From: Ketobacter sp.
GTDB taxonomy: Bacteria; Pseudomonadota; Gammaproteobacteria; Pseudomonadales; Ketobacteraceae
Direction: 5' to 3'
Assembly (NCBI RefSeq): GCF_003671495.1
Contig: NZ_RCHN01000023.1
Location: 249,296-313,295 of the forward strand
DNA length: 64,000 nucleotides
Under the pieces are notes generated by a model, which searched no databases, was not told the DNA's origin, and worked only from the letters and a program-made list of their open reading frames with translations. This document shows positions 8,723 through 17,170 of the stretch, piece by piece (position 1 is the first letter of the stretch; every line of letters begins with the position of its first letter). The position numbers were made by a program, and so were the translations under genes.

Positions 8723-11521
8723 ATGTTTGTTCAAATAAAAGAGTTGCGCAGCGGGCTTGGCCGCAAATTTTTCATCCTGGTATTCCTGGCGGCCCTGCTG
8801 CCCATGCTGCTGTTTGCCTCTTTTTCCTATAACTACGTGGGCAATGCCCTGCTGCAGGAAAGCCGCGCCAACCTGCAAAAGGAAGCCCGTTTCTACAGCA
8901 CTATCCTGTATGAGCGCCTGTTGCTGGTGAGCAGCCAGGTGGCCGCCAGTTACCGGGCACAGACCAGTTCGGTTGCCGAAGGGGGGGTGGAATTCTCCCC
9001 CTACAAACGCCTGCAGCGCCTGGAGTGGTCGGAACTGGAGTACCACCTGCAGCACCTGAGCATGCGTGACCAGCTGCAGGCCCGGGAGCGGCTGGTGCGG
9101 GGCATGCGGGTTTTGCTCACCAATCCGGACGGCCATGCCATCCTGCTGCAGCCCGACACCGGCGATGATGGCCTGTACCTGGCGGATCTGGACGTGGGCT
9201 ATCTGTTGGGTGAGAGTGACAATCGCAACCCGGAGTTGAATTACTGTGTGTTTGGCAGCGATGCAGTGCCCCTGTATTGCTCCCGCGCCCATGAGATCAG
9301 CCGTAGCGGCTTCCAGCAGATGATCCGTGACCAGGGCAACCGGTCCAATTTTCAACTGGACTGGGAGGACGGCGCTGCCATCCAGCAGGTGAGTGTGCGC
9401 AGTGTGTTCCTGGAAAACCAGTTCGGCGTCAACCAGGCTTGGCGTTTATGGGTCAGCCACCCGCGGGCGGATGTGTTCCAGACCCTCGATATTCTGCAGC
9501 GGGTGTTGTCGTTGCTGGTGGCGGTGACGGTGCTGCTGGCGGCCCTGGTGAGTGTCCTGCAGATCGGGCGTATCCTGCGGCCCCTGCGTCAGCTGATGGA
9601 TGCCACCCACGCTGTGGCCAATCGCAATTTCGAGGTGAGCCTGTCCATTCCCACCCGGGACGAGCTGGGGGACCTGGCCCAGGCCTTTAACCAGATGGCC
9701 CATCAGATTGGCAAGCAGTTCCAGTTGCTCACGGGCCTGTCCAAGATCGATCAGTTGATCCTGAGTGTGCCGGACCTGGATCAGGTGGCCCAGTCCACCC
9801 TCAGCACCCTGCACGAGCTGGTGTCCAGCGATGCCGCGGCGGTGGCCCTGCGCAATCCCGACAACGTGGATGAAATGTGGGTGTTCCATTACGCCAAGGC
9901 CACCGGCCAATACCAGATGCTGCAGCAGACCCTGAGTGACGATGAAAGCCATTGGCTGGGGGTGCTGCCCGCCAGCCATAAAGCCTCGGCAACCGATGCC
10001 AAATACCTGGGCTGGTTGTGGTCAGAGCGGGAGGAAGTACTCAACGGCAGTTCCTATCTGTTTCCCATCATGGCGGCGGGCAAGAACCGCGGTGTGCTGG
10101 CCCTGGGCTGGTCCACTTCCCACACCCTGCCGGAACAGGATCGCGGGCTGCTGAAGGATTTTGCTGATCGTCTGGCGGTGGCCATCACTGCAGTGCGGCG
10201 GGAAAAGAAACTCTATCGCCAGGCCCACTTTGATCCCCTGACCCAGCTGCCCAACCGGCAGTTGATGAAAGACCGCCTGGACCAGGCCATCAAGCACGCC
10301 ACCCGCAACAACAGCGCCGGTGCCATCCTGTTTGTGGATCTGGACAAGTTCCAGCAGGTGAATGACACCGATGGTCATTCCCTGGGGGACCAGATTCTGA
10401 TTCGCACCGCGGAACGTCTGCAGGTGTGTGTCACCATGGAGGACACGGTGGCGCGCCAGGGCGGTGACGAGTTTGTGATTGTGCTCAACAACATTGATAC
10501 CCCCATGCGGGCCACCCGGGTGGCGGACAAAATCATCACCATGCTGGGCTCGCCCTTCACCATCGAAGGCAAGAAGCACTTCCTCAACGGCAGCATCGGC
10601 ATTGCCGTGTTCCCCAGTGATGGCATGGATGTGGATACCCTGCTGCGCAAGGCGGACACGGCCATGCATCGGGCCAAGGCGGAAGGCGGTGGCCAGTACC
10701 GTTATTTTGAAGAGGAAATGAACCGGGCCTCGCAGCGCCGGGTGACTGCCGAACACCGCATCCGCAATGCGCTGGATGGCAAGCAGGTGGAATTGCGGTA
10801 TCAACCCCAGTGGTTCTTGCAGCGTAATGAATTCAGTGTGGAAGCCCTGGTGCGGATTCGGGATGCCGAAGCCGGGCTGTTATGCCCGGCGGATTTTATT
10901 GACGTGGCGGAAGACACCGGCCTGATTCTGGATGTGGGGGAATGGGTGCTGCGGGAAGCCTGCCAGCAGATGGCGCGCTGGCGCATGGACAACCTGAATG
11001 TGAAACGGGTGTCGGTGAACGTGTCCGGTCGCCAGTTGGAGCGCATGGACTTTGTGTCGGTGGTGCAGGAGGCGGTGGACAGTGCCAACCTGGATTACAC
11101 CGATCTGGAATTGGAGGTGACGGAATCCATCCTGATTGTGGATTCCGAAAGCGCGGCCCGCAAGTTGGGTCAGCTCAGTGACCTGGGGGTGACCATCGCC
11201 ATTGACGATTTTGGTACCGGCTATTCGTCCCTGAGTTATCTGCATCGCCTGCCGTTTGACCTGGTGAAAATCGACCAGCAGTTTGTGGCCGGGATCGGGC
11301 TCAACAAAGCCAGCGAGGCCATTACCCGCAGCGTGGTGGATCTGGCCAAGTCGTTCAACAAGCAGGTGATTGCCGAGGGTGTGGAAACCCGTGAGCAATT
11401 GGATCTGCTGCGTTCCATCGGCTGTGATGCCATGCAGGGCTACCTGCTGAGCCGACCGCTCACCGCGGACAAGGTGTCGGCGTTCCTGAAACAGGTGCGC
11501 TCTGAACCGGAACTGACCTGA
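8723..11521 (+). CDS. Membrane HAMP-GAF-GGDEF-EAL cyclic-di-GMP enzyme
   Basis: This 932-residue bifunctional sensor has a first membrane helix at about residues 15-35, a periplasmic domain of roughly 220 residues, a second helix near 260-282, a HAMP linker (LRPLRQLMDATHAV...DELGDLAQAFNQM), a GAF-like domain (about 340-490), GGDEF and EAL. The GGDEF motif is intact, but the allosteric I-site position reads TMED rather than RxxD, so product inhibition at that site is probably lost. The EAL domain keeps EALVR, NVSGRQ, EVTES, DDFGTGYSS, KIDQQF and AEGVET, so phosphodiesterase activity is likely. It is monocistronic, divergent from coaD. The ATG is preceded only by a weak ribosome-binding site. 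Confidence 0.93.
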   Translation: MFVQIKELRSGLGRKFFILVFLAALLPMLLFASFSYNYVGNALLQESRANLQKEARFYSTILYERLLLVSSQVAASYRAQTSSVAEGGVEFSPYKRLQRLEWSELEYHLQHLSMRDQLQARERLVRGMRVLLTNPDGHAILLQPDTGDDGLYLADLDVGYLLGESDNRNPELNYCVFGSDAVPLYCSRAHEISRSGFQQMIRDQGNRSNFQLDWEDGAAIQQVSVRSVFLENQFGVNQAWRLWVSHPRADVFQTLDILQRVLSLLVAVTVLLAALVSVLQIGRILRPLRQLMDATHAVANRNFEVSLSIPTRDELGDLAQAFNQMAHQIGKQFQLLTGLSKIDQLILSVPDLDQVAQSTLSTLHELVSSDAAAVALRNPDNVDEMWVFHYAKATGQYQMLQQTLSDDESHWLGVLPASHKASATDAKYLGWLWSEREEVLNGSSYLFPIMAAGKNRGVLALGWSTSHTLPEQDRGLLKDFADRLAVAITAVRREKKLYRQAHFDPLTQLPNRQLMKDRLDQAIKHATRNNSAGAILFVDLDKFQQVNDTDGHSLGDQILIRTAERLQVCVTMEDTVARQGGDEFVIVLNNIDTPMRATRVADKIITMLGSPFTIEGKKHFLNGSIGIAVFPSDGMDVDTLLRKADTAMHRAKAEGGGQYRYFEEEMNRASQRRVTAEHRIRNALDGKQVELRYQPQWFLQRNEFSVEALVRIRDAEAGLLCPADFIDVAEDTGLILDVGEWVLREACQQMARWRMDNLNVKRVSVNVSGRQLERMDFVSVVQEAVDSANLDYTDLELEVTESILIVDSESAARKLGQLSDLGVTIAIDDFGTGYSSLSYLHRLPFDLVKIDQQFVAGIGLNKASEAITRSVVDLAKSFNKQVIAEGVETREQLDLLRSIGCDAMQGYLLSRPLTADKVSAFLKQVRSEPELT

Positions 11522-11549
11522 GCCCCCGTTTTATCTGTCCTGTGCTGCG

Positions 11550-12092
11550 TCAGACAAACAGCTCGCGGCGCTGGCGTATCTGATCCAGCATGCGCAGGGT
11601 CAGTCCCCAAACGGTTTTCTCAGCGTAGTGATAACAGGGCATCTGCAGGGAGAAGTGCCCCTGCTTCCAGGTCAGTGAGCTGCGCATCAGCCGGTCGTTG
11701 AAGAAATCCAATGGAATCCACAGCGCATCATCGCACTCGTGATTCAGGTTCACTTCATCATCCCCCTGCCAGTGAAACAGAAACGGCGTTACGATCATGG
11801 GTGCATTGTGACGGTGGCTGCGGGTCAACTGATGGGACAACTTGCGCTTGAAGGCGCCGTGATGAAACAGGTCGAGGCCGGTTTCCTCCCAGGTTTCGCG
11901 AATGGCCGTGTCTTTCAGGCTGGCGTCTTCCACCTGTTTGCGTCCGCCGGGAAAGGCAATGTCACCGGACCAGGGATCACCGGGTTTTTTCGCCCGCTGA
12001 ATAAAGAAGATTTCGCAGCCGGCAGACCCCTGTCGATAGAGCACTGCCACGGCGGCCTGGTCAATCCATCCTCCCAGCCTCACGTCGGTCAT
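11550..12092 (-). CDS. Nudix hydrolase, CoA pyrophosphatase-like
   Basis: A 180-residue Nudix protein. The segment FPGGRKQVEDASLKDTAIRE followed by TWEETGL is the Nudix box, in the DASL-containing variant seen in the NudL/CoA diphosphatase branch. These enzymes hydrolyse nucleoside diphosphates linked to another moiety, such as CoA or its degradation products, to limit harmful or surplus metabolites. The start codon lies three bases after the stop of the upstream acyltransferase gene, so both are probably cotranscribed. The exact substrate is uncertain, and another NDP-X substrate is possible. Confidence 0.85.
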   Translation of the reverse strand: MTDVRLGGWIDQAAVAVLYRQGSAGCEIFFIQRAKKPGDPWSGDIAFPGGRKQVEDASLKDTAIRETWEETGLDLFHHGAFKRKLSHQLTRSHRHNAPMIVTPFLFHWQGDDEVNLNHECDDALWIPLDFFNDRLMRSSLTWKQGHFSLQMPCYHYAEKTVWGLTLRMLDQIRQRRELFV

Positions 12093-12095
12093 CCC

Positions 12096-13004
12096 TCAGT
12101 AGATGGAAGGCTCGCCCTTGGGGCGGCTTTTGAAGCGGCGGTGCTGCCACAGATACTGGGCCGGATAGGCGCGGATGTTGTTTTCGATGCACTGGTTGAG
12201 CAGGGTGGCGTCCATGACGTCGTCCCCGGTGGGGTAGCCTTCAATGGCCGGTTTGACTTCAATGTGGTAGCCATCGTCCCGGCGGCCGAACAGCACAGGA
12301 ATCACCTTGGCACCGCTGATTTTGATGAACTCCGGAGTTTTGGCGATGGTGGCGGTGGGTATACCAAAGAAGGGCGCGAACACGCTGATCTTGGCGCCGT
12401 AATGCTGATCCGGCAGATAGAAACCGATACCGCCGCGACGCATGTGACTGAGGAACGGGCGGATGCTGCGGTTGGGCACCGGCTTGGTGTAGCGGGCGCG
12501 TTTCAGGGCGCTGTATTGTTCGAACAAATCGTTGTGGGCGGGTTTGTACATGGCCGCGGTGGGGTGGCGTTCGGAGAACATGCGCAGACAGAGTTCCAGC
12601 GAGGTCATATGGGCGGCGATCAGCAATACACCTTTGCCTTCCGCCTGGGCCTGCTCGATGTGCTCCATGCCGCTCAAATGACAGAGTGGGTCCACCAGGG
12701 CGGGCCGGCCCCAATAGGCCAGGCCGATTTCGATAAAGCCGATGCCCAGCTCGTCAAAGGCATCGTGATTCAGCTGCCGGCGTTCGGCTTCCGACAATTC
12801 GGGAAAACAGACTTCCAGGTTACGGCGGGTCACCCGGCGTCGTTCGCGGCTGATGGCCCTTGCCAGACGCCCCAGGCCGCGGCCGATGCTGAGCTGCAAG
12901 CGGAACGGCAGTTGCGCCACACACCAACCCAGGCCCAGTAATAACCACACGGGCCAGAAACGGGGATGATAGTGTCGGGGTTCGATCTTGTAGGCGCTGC
13001 TCAT
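12096..13004 (-). CDS. LpxL/HtrB-family lipid acyltransferase
   Basis: A 302-residue acyltransferase related to the enzymes that add secondary fatty acids to lipid A at the inner membrane. One N-terminal hydrophobic helix (FWPVWLLLGLGWCVAQLPF) anchors it. The catalytic HxxxxE motif reads HMTSLE near residue 130. The C-terminal YLWQHRRFKSRPKGE is the signature end of LpxL/LpxM proteins. Whether it acts as LpxL or LpxM, or on another lipid, cannot be decided. It precedes and nearly abuts the Nudix gene. Confidence 0.9.
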   Translation of the reverse strand: MSSAYKIEPRHYHPRFWPVWLLLGLGWCVAQLPFRLQLSIGRGLGRLARAISRERRRVTRRNLEVCFPELSEAERRQLNHDAFDELGIGFIEIGLAYWGRPALVDPLCHLSGMEHIEQAQAEGKGVLLIAAHMTSLELCLRMFSERHPTAAMYKPAHNDLFEQYSALKRARYTKPVPNRSIRPFLSHMRRGGIGFYLPDQHYGAKISVFAPFFGIPTATIAKTPEFIKISGAKVIPVLFGRRDDGYHIEVKPAIEGYPTGDDVMDATLLNQCIENNIRAYPAQYLWQHRRFKSRPKGEPSIY

Positions 13005-13119
13005 TGCACAATTCTGCTGGCTTCAGTCAAACGAGGCGCCATGATAGCACAGGGTGCGGACGGGGCAGCATTGCCGTGTCTGCCACGTCCGCTTGGGCTT
13101 ACCTCCACAGAATGTGGTG

Positions 13120-14730
13120 CTAGCCTTTTAATGCCTGCGCCAGCGCGGTGGCCTGCTTCGCCACCATGCCGTAGATGGACAGTTGCGGATTGGCGCCGAT
13201 GCTGGTGGGGAAGGTGGAGCCGTCCATGATATGCAGGCCGTCCAGGTGATGGAACTTGCCCAGGCTGTCCACCACGGAGGACTTCGGATCTTCTCCCATG
13301 CCGCAGCCCCCCATCACGTGGGCGCTGCCCACCCGCATTTTATTGATGTCCAGGTCGAGGCTGTCCGCCTGCTGCAACGCTTCCTTCAATGTACTCATAT
13401 AGCGGCTCTGGCTGTGCACCGGCCGCACGGCTTTGGCTCCGGCGGCAAACTGGATCTCGGTCATGGTTTTCCAGGCCCGCACGATGCCTTCCCGCAGGTA
13501 GTCGTTGATCTCGTAGTGGATGCCGGGAATGCCGTCATCCCGCAGGAAGATTTCGCCCCCCTGGCTCTCCTCTACAAAGCCGTCCCGCAGCAATGCGATC
13601 ATCATGTTCAGGTACGGCAGGCGGTTCATCTGATCGGAGTGGGCCTGACCGTGCAGCATGCCGATGGAGGCCACAAAGCCCGGCTGCAGGGGCGGTACTT
13701 CCAGCTTGAAGCCGGCGGGGCCGGTGGTGCCGTTCCGCCACTGAAAGTGATCCGAGTACACCGATTGCGGTGCACCGTAGTAGCCGTCGATGCGCTCGGG
13801 AAAATCCCCCAGGGTGGCAGGGACCGGGTGCAGGAAGGTGCGCTTGCCGATGCGCTGATGGGGGTCCGGGGCATTGGAACGCAGCAGCAGGCCCGGGCCA
13901 TTGATGCCGCCGCAGGCCATCACCGTGTGGCGGGCGGTGACGGTGAAGGTTTGGGTACGGTCGATGCCGTTTTCCGCCAGGCCATAGCCGCGTACGCCCC
14001 TGACCTGGTCGCCGTCGATGATGAGTTGGTCAGCCCGGGCCCGATACAGTAACTCCGCCCCCAACGCCAGGGCTGCGGGAATGGTGGTGACCAGCATGCT
14101 CTGTTTGGCGTTGGTGGGGCAGCCGGTGCCGCAGTAACCCAGGTTCCAGCAGCCGTTCACGTTACGGGGAATGATGGCCCAGTCGTAACCTAACTTGTCA
14201 CAGCCTTTTGCGATCACGCTGTTGTTGGCGTTGGGCACCATGTTCCATTTGCTGATGTGCAGGCGCTGCTCCATCTTTTCAAACCAGGGGGCCATCTCCT
14301 CTTTGCTGAAGCCTTTCAGGCCGTGGACCCGGGTCCAGTGTTCCAGAGTCTGATCCGGTGTGCGGAAGCTGGCGGTCCAGTTCACCGTGGTGGAGCCGCC
14401 CACGGCGCGCCCCTGCATGATGGTGAAGCCACCGTCGGCGGTGCCCCGGGTGAGCCCTTCCTGATACAGGCTGCTGTAAGCCTTTTTCTCCTGCATGTCG
14501 AAATCATTGGAGGTCTGCAGGGGGCCTTCCTCCAGCATGATCACCTTCAATCCCTGCTGGGCGAAGATTTCCGCTGCGGTGCCACCGCCGGCGCCGGTGC
14601 CGATCACCAGCACATCGCAATCCAATGCCAATGGCGCTTCCAATGCCGCGCCGTTATGGGTCACCCAACCGTTGGCCATGCCCTGGCGGAACAGGTCCGG
14701 GATGCCCTGCACTACAATATTCTTGCTCAT
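13120..14730 (-). CDS. GMC-family FAD-dependent oxidoreductase
   Basis: A 536-residue glucose-methanol-choline type flavoprotein, probably an alcohol dehydrogenase. The FAD-binding GTGAGGGTAAEIF motif is near residue 45, and the active-site region includes SAHVMGGCGMG and TSIGANPQLSIYG with the conserved His and Asn. A longer in-frame extension to 14925 has low-complexity codon content and runs through the upstream lipoprotein gene, so I start at 14730 (MSKNIVVQG). The gene lies 11 bases after the Tat lipoprotein and third in an operon with an aldehyde dehydrogenase. It has no export signal of its own, so it may travel with its Tat-exported partner or stay cytoplasmic. Alcohol to aldehyde to acid oxidation is the inferred role. 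Confidence 0.92.
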   Translation of the reverse strand: MSKNIVVQGIPDLFRQGMANGWVTHNGAALEAPLALDCDVLVIGTGAGGGTAAEIFAQQGLKVIMLEEGPLQTSNDFDMQEKKAYSSLYQEGLTRGTADGGFTIMQGRAVGGSTTVNWTASFRTPDQTLEHWTRVHGLKGFSKEEMAPWFEKMEQRLHISKWNMVPNANNSVIAKGCDKLGYDWAIIPRNVNGCWNLGYCGTGCPTNAKQSMLVTTIPAALALGAELLYRARADQLIIDGDQVRGVRGYGLAENGIDRTQTFTVTARHTVMACGGINGPGLLLRSNAPDPHQRIGKRTFLHPVPATLGDFPERIDGYYGAPQSVYSDHFQWRNGTTGPAGFKLEVPPLQPGFVASIGMLHGQAHSDQMNRLPYLNMMIALLRDGFVEESQGGEIFLRDDGIPGIHYEINDYLREGIVRAWKTMTEIQFAAGAKAVRPVHSQSRYMSTLKEALQQADSLDLDINKMRVGSAHVMGGCGMGEDPKSSVVDSLGKFHHLDGLHIMDGSTFPTSIGANPQLSIYGMVAKQATALAQALKG

Positions 14731-14741
14731 CGTGGTCTCGC

Positions 14742-15314
14742 TCAGCTGGGTATGTGGCGGGGCGGCCCCGGGTAGATGTCGTCGGTCCAGTTTTCGGGCT
14801 GGTCGTAGTACATCAGGGTGGGGAGCTGGGTCAGCAGCACGTAGCCCTGCCGCAGGGTGTTGAAACGGCTGTCCTGCCAGCTGGCGAGGAAGTCTGCAAT
14901 GTCCTCTGCGCTGGCCTCCTGCCATTGCGGCCAGACGCCGGCTACCAACATGCGGAAAGGCGCCAGGTACAGCAGGTCAAACAGTTCGTGGATCTGCTTC
15001 TGGGCCTGGGGTGAGGTGTTCTGGATGAACTGGTCGATATCGATCAGGAGTTGATTCAGGGTGCGTTGACGCTGGGCGGGCTCCGTGGGGAAGTTGCCCT
15101 GCAGAACCACGGGTGCAATGGCGCTGAGGATAATGGCGTCCTTTTGCCGCAGATACTGCAGCGACAGGGTCTCGCTGGCTTCACTCTCGACGGTGTGGCT
15201 GCTGCAACCCTGCAGCGACCCCAGTGCTCCGGCCGTGGCCAGTACGCTGGAGCCCAGCACACCCAACTTGAGGAACGCGCGGCGATTGAACGCAGGTTCG
15301 TTGTATTGGTGCAT
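14742..15314 (-). CDS. Tat-signal lipoprotein, likely small subunit of the GMC oxidoreductase
   Basis: A 190-residue protein beginning with a twin-arginine signal (NRRAFLKLG) followed by a hydrophobic stretch and a lipobox-like LGSLQGC near residue 37. The mature part is helical and rich in Leu, Gln and Asp, ending with PGPPRHIPS. It resembles the gluconate-2-dehydrogenase subunit 3 type of small subunits that accompany GMC dehydrogenases. It sits directly upstream of the GMC gene, 11 bases apart, which supports a two-subunit enzyme. An AGGT element precedes the ATG. Family assignment rests on context and signal type, since no catalytic motif is expected. Confidence 0.8.
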   Translation of the reverse strand: MHQYNEPAFNRRAFLKLGVLGSSVLATAGALGSLQGCSSHTVESEASETLSLQYLRQKDAIILSAIAPVVLQGNFPTEPAQRQRTLNQLLIDIDQFIQNTSPQAQKQIHELFDLLYLAPFRMLVAGVWPQWQEASAEDIADFLASWQDSRFNTLRQGYVLLTQLPTLMYYDQPENWTDDIYPGPPRHIPS

Positions 15315-15372
15315 GGTGATACCTGTTTTTTTATGATTGTTTTAGTGTGACGCTTGCTTTGCTTTGACAACG

Positions 15373-15402
15373 CGGGCGCATCCCAAATGGAAAATGCGCC
15401 CG
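15373..15402. terminator. Intercistronic hairpin after the aldehyde dehydrogenase gene
   Basis: A perfect 9-base stem (CGGGCGCAT / ATGCGCCCG) with a 12-base loop lies 43 bases downstream of the aldehyde dehydrogenase stop and upstream of the Tat lipoprotein. There is no U-tract. It may reduce read-through or protect the upstream mRNA end rather than fully terminate. Confidence 0.4.
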
Positions 15403-15444
15403 GCTGGGGGTAATGGGGCCCCCAATATTTTGGCAGTGATGTGA

Positions 15445-16893
15445 TCAGTCCGGCTTGAAGGCCATCTTCAGCACCATCTTGTGGATGCGGCGGTTCCAGG
15501 GGGGGAACAGCAGTTTGGTGGGGTTGATCTTGCCTTTCTGCACAATGCCCTTCGACTTGCTGAAGGTGAGGAAGCCTTCGTAGCCGTGATAGTGCCCCAT
15601 GCCAGATGGACCGATACCACCGAAGGGAACGTCCTCCACCGCCACATGGGTGAGGGTGTCGTTGACGCAACCGCCGCCAGCGTGGGTGTGGGTCATCACG
15701 TAGTCAACCCGGGCCTGATCGTAGTCGAAATAATACAGAGCCAGCGGACGGGGACGGTCATTCACATAGTGCACCGCCTCTTCCAGGTTGTCATAGGTGC
15801 GAACCATCAACAGCGGGCCGAAAATTTCGTTCTGCTCGATCAGCATGTCCGAGGTGGTGTCGAATACCATGGTCATGGGCATCTTGCCAGAGGTGGAGAA
15901 ATCCTCCCGCGCCGGATTGATGGGGACGACTTTGGCACCTTTTTCTTCCGCATCTTTCAGGTAGCTTTTAAGGCGGTTGAGCTGGCGCTCATTGACCACC
16001 GAAGTGTAATCCTCGTTGTTCAGTTTGGTGGGATACCAGTTGGACACCACTTCACTGAACACACGGGCGAACTCGTCTTTCTGGGAGCGGTGCACCAGGA
16101 TGTAATCCGGCGCCACACAGGTCTGGCCGGCGTTGATGCACTTGCCCCAGGAAATGCGCTCGGCGGCTTCTTTCATGGGGAAGGATTCGTGGATGATCAC
16201 CGGGGATTTGCCCCCCAGCTCCAGGGTGACCGGAGTGAGGTTCTCCGCGGCGGCGGCCATCACGTGTTTGCCCACATTGGTGGAGCCGGTGAAAATCAGG
16301 TGATCGAAGGGCAGCTTGGTGAAGGCAATCCCCACGTCCGCTTCCCCGGTGATTACCGCCACCTGCTCTTCCGGATAGATCTCCGCCAGCATGGCTTTCA
16401 TGGCGTCCGCCGAGTGGGGCGTGAATTCCGACATCTTGATCATCACCCGGTTGCCGGCGGTGAGGGCGGCGATGGCGGCATCCAGGGCCAGAAAGTAAGG
16501 GTAGTTCCAGGGCACGATGATGCCCACCACACCCAGGGGCTGGCGGATGACTTTGGCCTTGGCCGGGCGCATGTTCACCGGCATGCTGCGCTTTTCGGGC
16601 TTCATCCATTTACGCACGTTCTTGACGTGGTACTTGATGACCTCTACCAGGGAAACCAGCTCCACAAATCGGGTTTCGGTAGGGCAGCGGGAGCCGAAAT
16701 CCCGGTTCACCGCCTCCACCAGGGCGTCCTCATGGCGGATGATGGCGTTTTTCATGCGCTTGATGGTGCTGATACGCTCTTCGGCGCTGGGCATGGGATG
16801 AGCCCGGTAGGCGGCGCGCTGGGCTTTGAAAATGCGCTCCATGTCCGCGATGTCCGGGCTGTGATCCGAAATAGTGGCTACCTTGGCGACCAT
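15445..16893 (-). CDS. Coniferyl-aldehyde-dehydrogenase-type NAD(P)+ aldehyde dehydrogenase
   Basis: A 482-residue aldehyde dehydrogenase. The cofactor loop is FTGSTNVGKHV, the general base lies in LELGGKSPVII and the catalytic cysteine in NAGQTCVAPDYILV. Sequence character fits the coniferyl aldehyde dehydrogenase branch, which also oxidises other aromatic and long-chain aldehydes. I start at 16893 (MVAKVATISD) because AGAGGGA stands at proper distance; the frame extends ten codons further without a better site. It leads an operon with a Tat lipoprotein and a GMC oxidoreductase, so it probably oxidises the aldehyde that the GMC enzyme makes. Its promoter appears to be at 17003-17031. Confidence 0.93.
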   Translation of the reverse strand: MVAKVATISDHSPDIADMERIFKAQRAAYRAHPMPSAEERISTIKRMKNAIIRHEDALVEAVNRDFGSRCPTETRFVELVSLVEVIKYHVKNVRKWMKPEKRSMPVNMRPAKAKVIRQPLGVVGIIVPWNYPYFLALDAAIAALTAGNRVMIKMSEFTPHSADAMKAMLAEIYPEEQVAVITGEADVGIAFTKLPFDHLIFTGSTNVGKHVMAAAAENLTPVTLELGGKSPVIIHESFPMKEAAERISWGKCINAGQTCVAPDYILVHRSQKDEFARVFSEVVSNWYPTKLNNEDYTSVVNERQLNRLKSYLKDAEEKGAKVVPINPAREDFSTSGKMPMTMVFDTTSDMLIEQNEIFGPLLMVRTYDNLEEAVHYVNDRPRPLALYYFDYDQARVDYVMTHTHAGGGCVNDTLTHVAVEDVPFGGIGPSGMGHYHGYEGFLTFSKSKGIVQKGKINPTKLLFPPWNRRIHKMVLKMAFKPD

Positions 16894-17002
16894 GATGACT
16901 TTCCCTCTGATTATTTGTGTCAATTATAGCGGCGGGGGTGGATGAGCGCCGGCAAAACGGCCTCTCAGGGTATTTGGGCACCCTCCGTATACATCGCATC
17001 CA

Positions 17003-17031
17003 TTTTTAGAGCTTTTACTCTAAAGTGTCAA
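17003..17031 (-). promoter_or_regulatory. Promoter with embedded inverted repeat, upstream of the aldehyde dehydrogenase operon
   Basis: On the minus strand a perfect -35 hexamer TTGACA (17026-17031) is followed 17 bases later by TAAAAA as a weak -10 (17003-17008). The spacer and -10 hold a perfect inverted repeat, TTTAGAG-N6-CTCTAAA (17005-17024), well placed for a repressor. The start codon is about 110 bases downstream. The regulator is not identifiable. Confidence 0.5.
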
Positions 17032-17140
17032 TGGCAGGGATGATCAAAGGGTGGATTTGCCCTGTTTCAGCTGCTTTCAAACCGGGTTCAATTTGGATGA
17101 ATGGGCGCTGCCAGAGGCCATCAGCGCCATTGAAGGTCCA

Positions 17141-17170
17141 CAAGCCGGGTGTAAGCTTCAGCCCGGCTTG
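17141..17170. terminator. Hairpin overlapping the ybiT stop codon
   Basis: CAAGCCGGG and CCCGGCTTG form a perfect 9-base stem with a 12-base loop. The second arm lies inside the last codons of ybiT. No U-tract follows, so it may serve as an mRNA 3' stabiliser or a weak terminator. Confidence 0.35.

Noticed and set aside
8711..9355. Minus-strand frame of 214 codons
   Set aside because: It is antisense to the GGDEF/EAL gene start; no domain and no ribosome-binding site.
14731..14925. N-terminal extension of the GMC oxidoreductase
   Set aside because: It lies inside the Tat lipoprotein gene in another frame, and the family start is MSKN at 14730.
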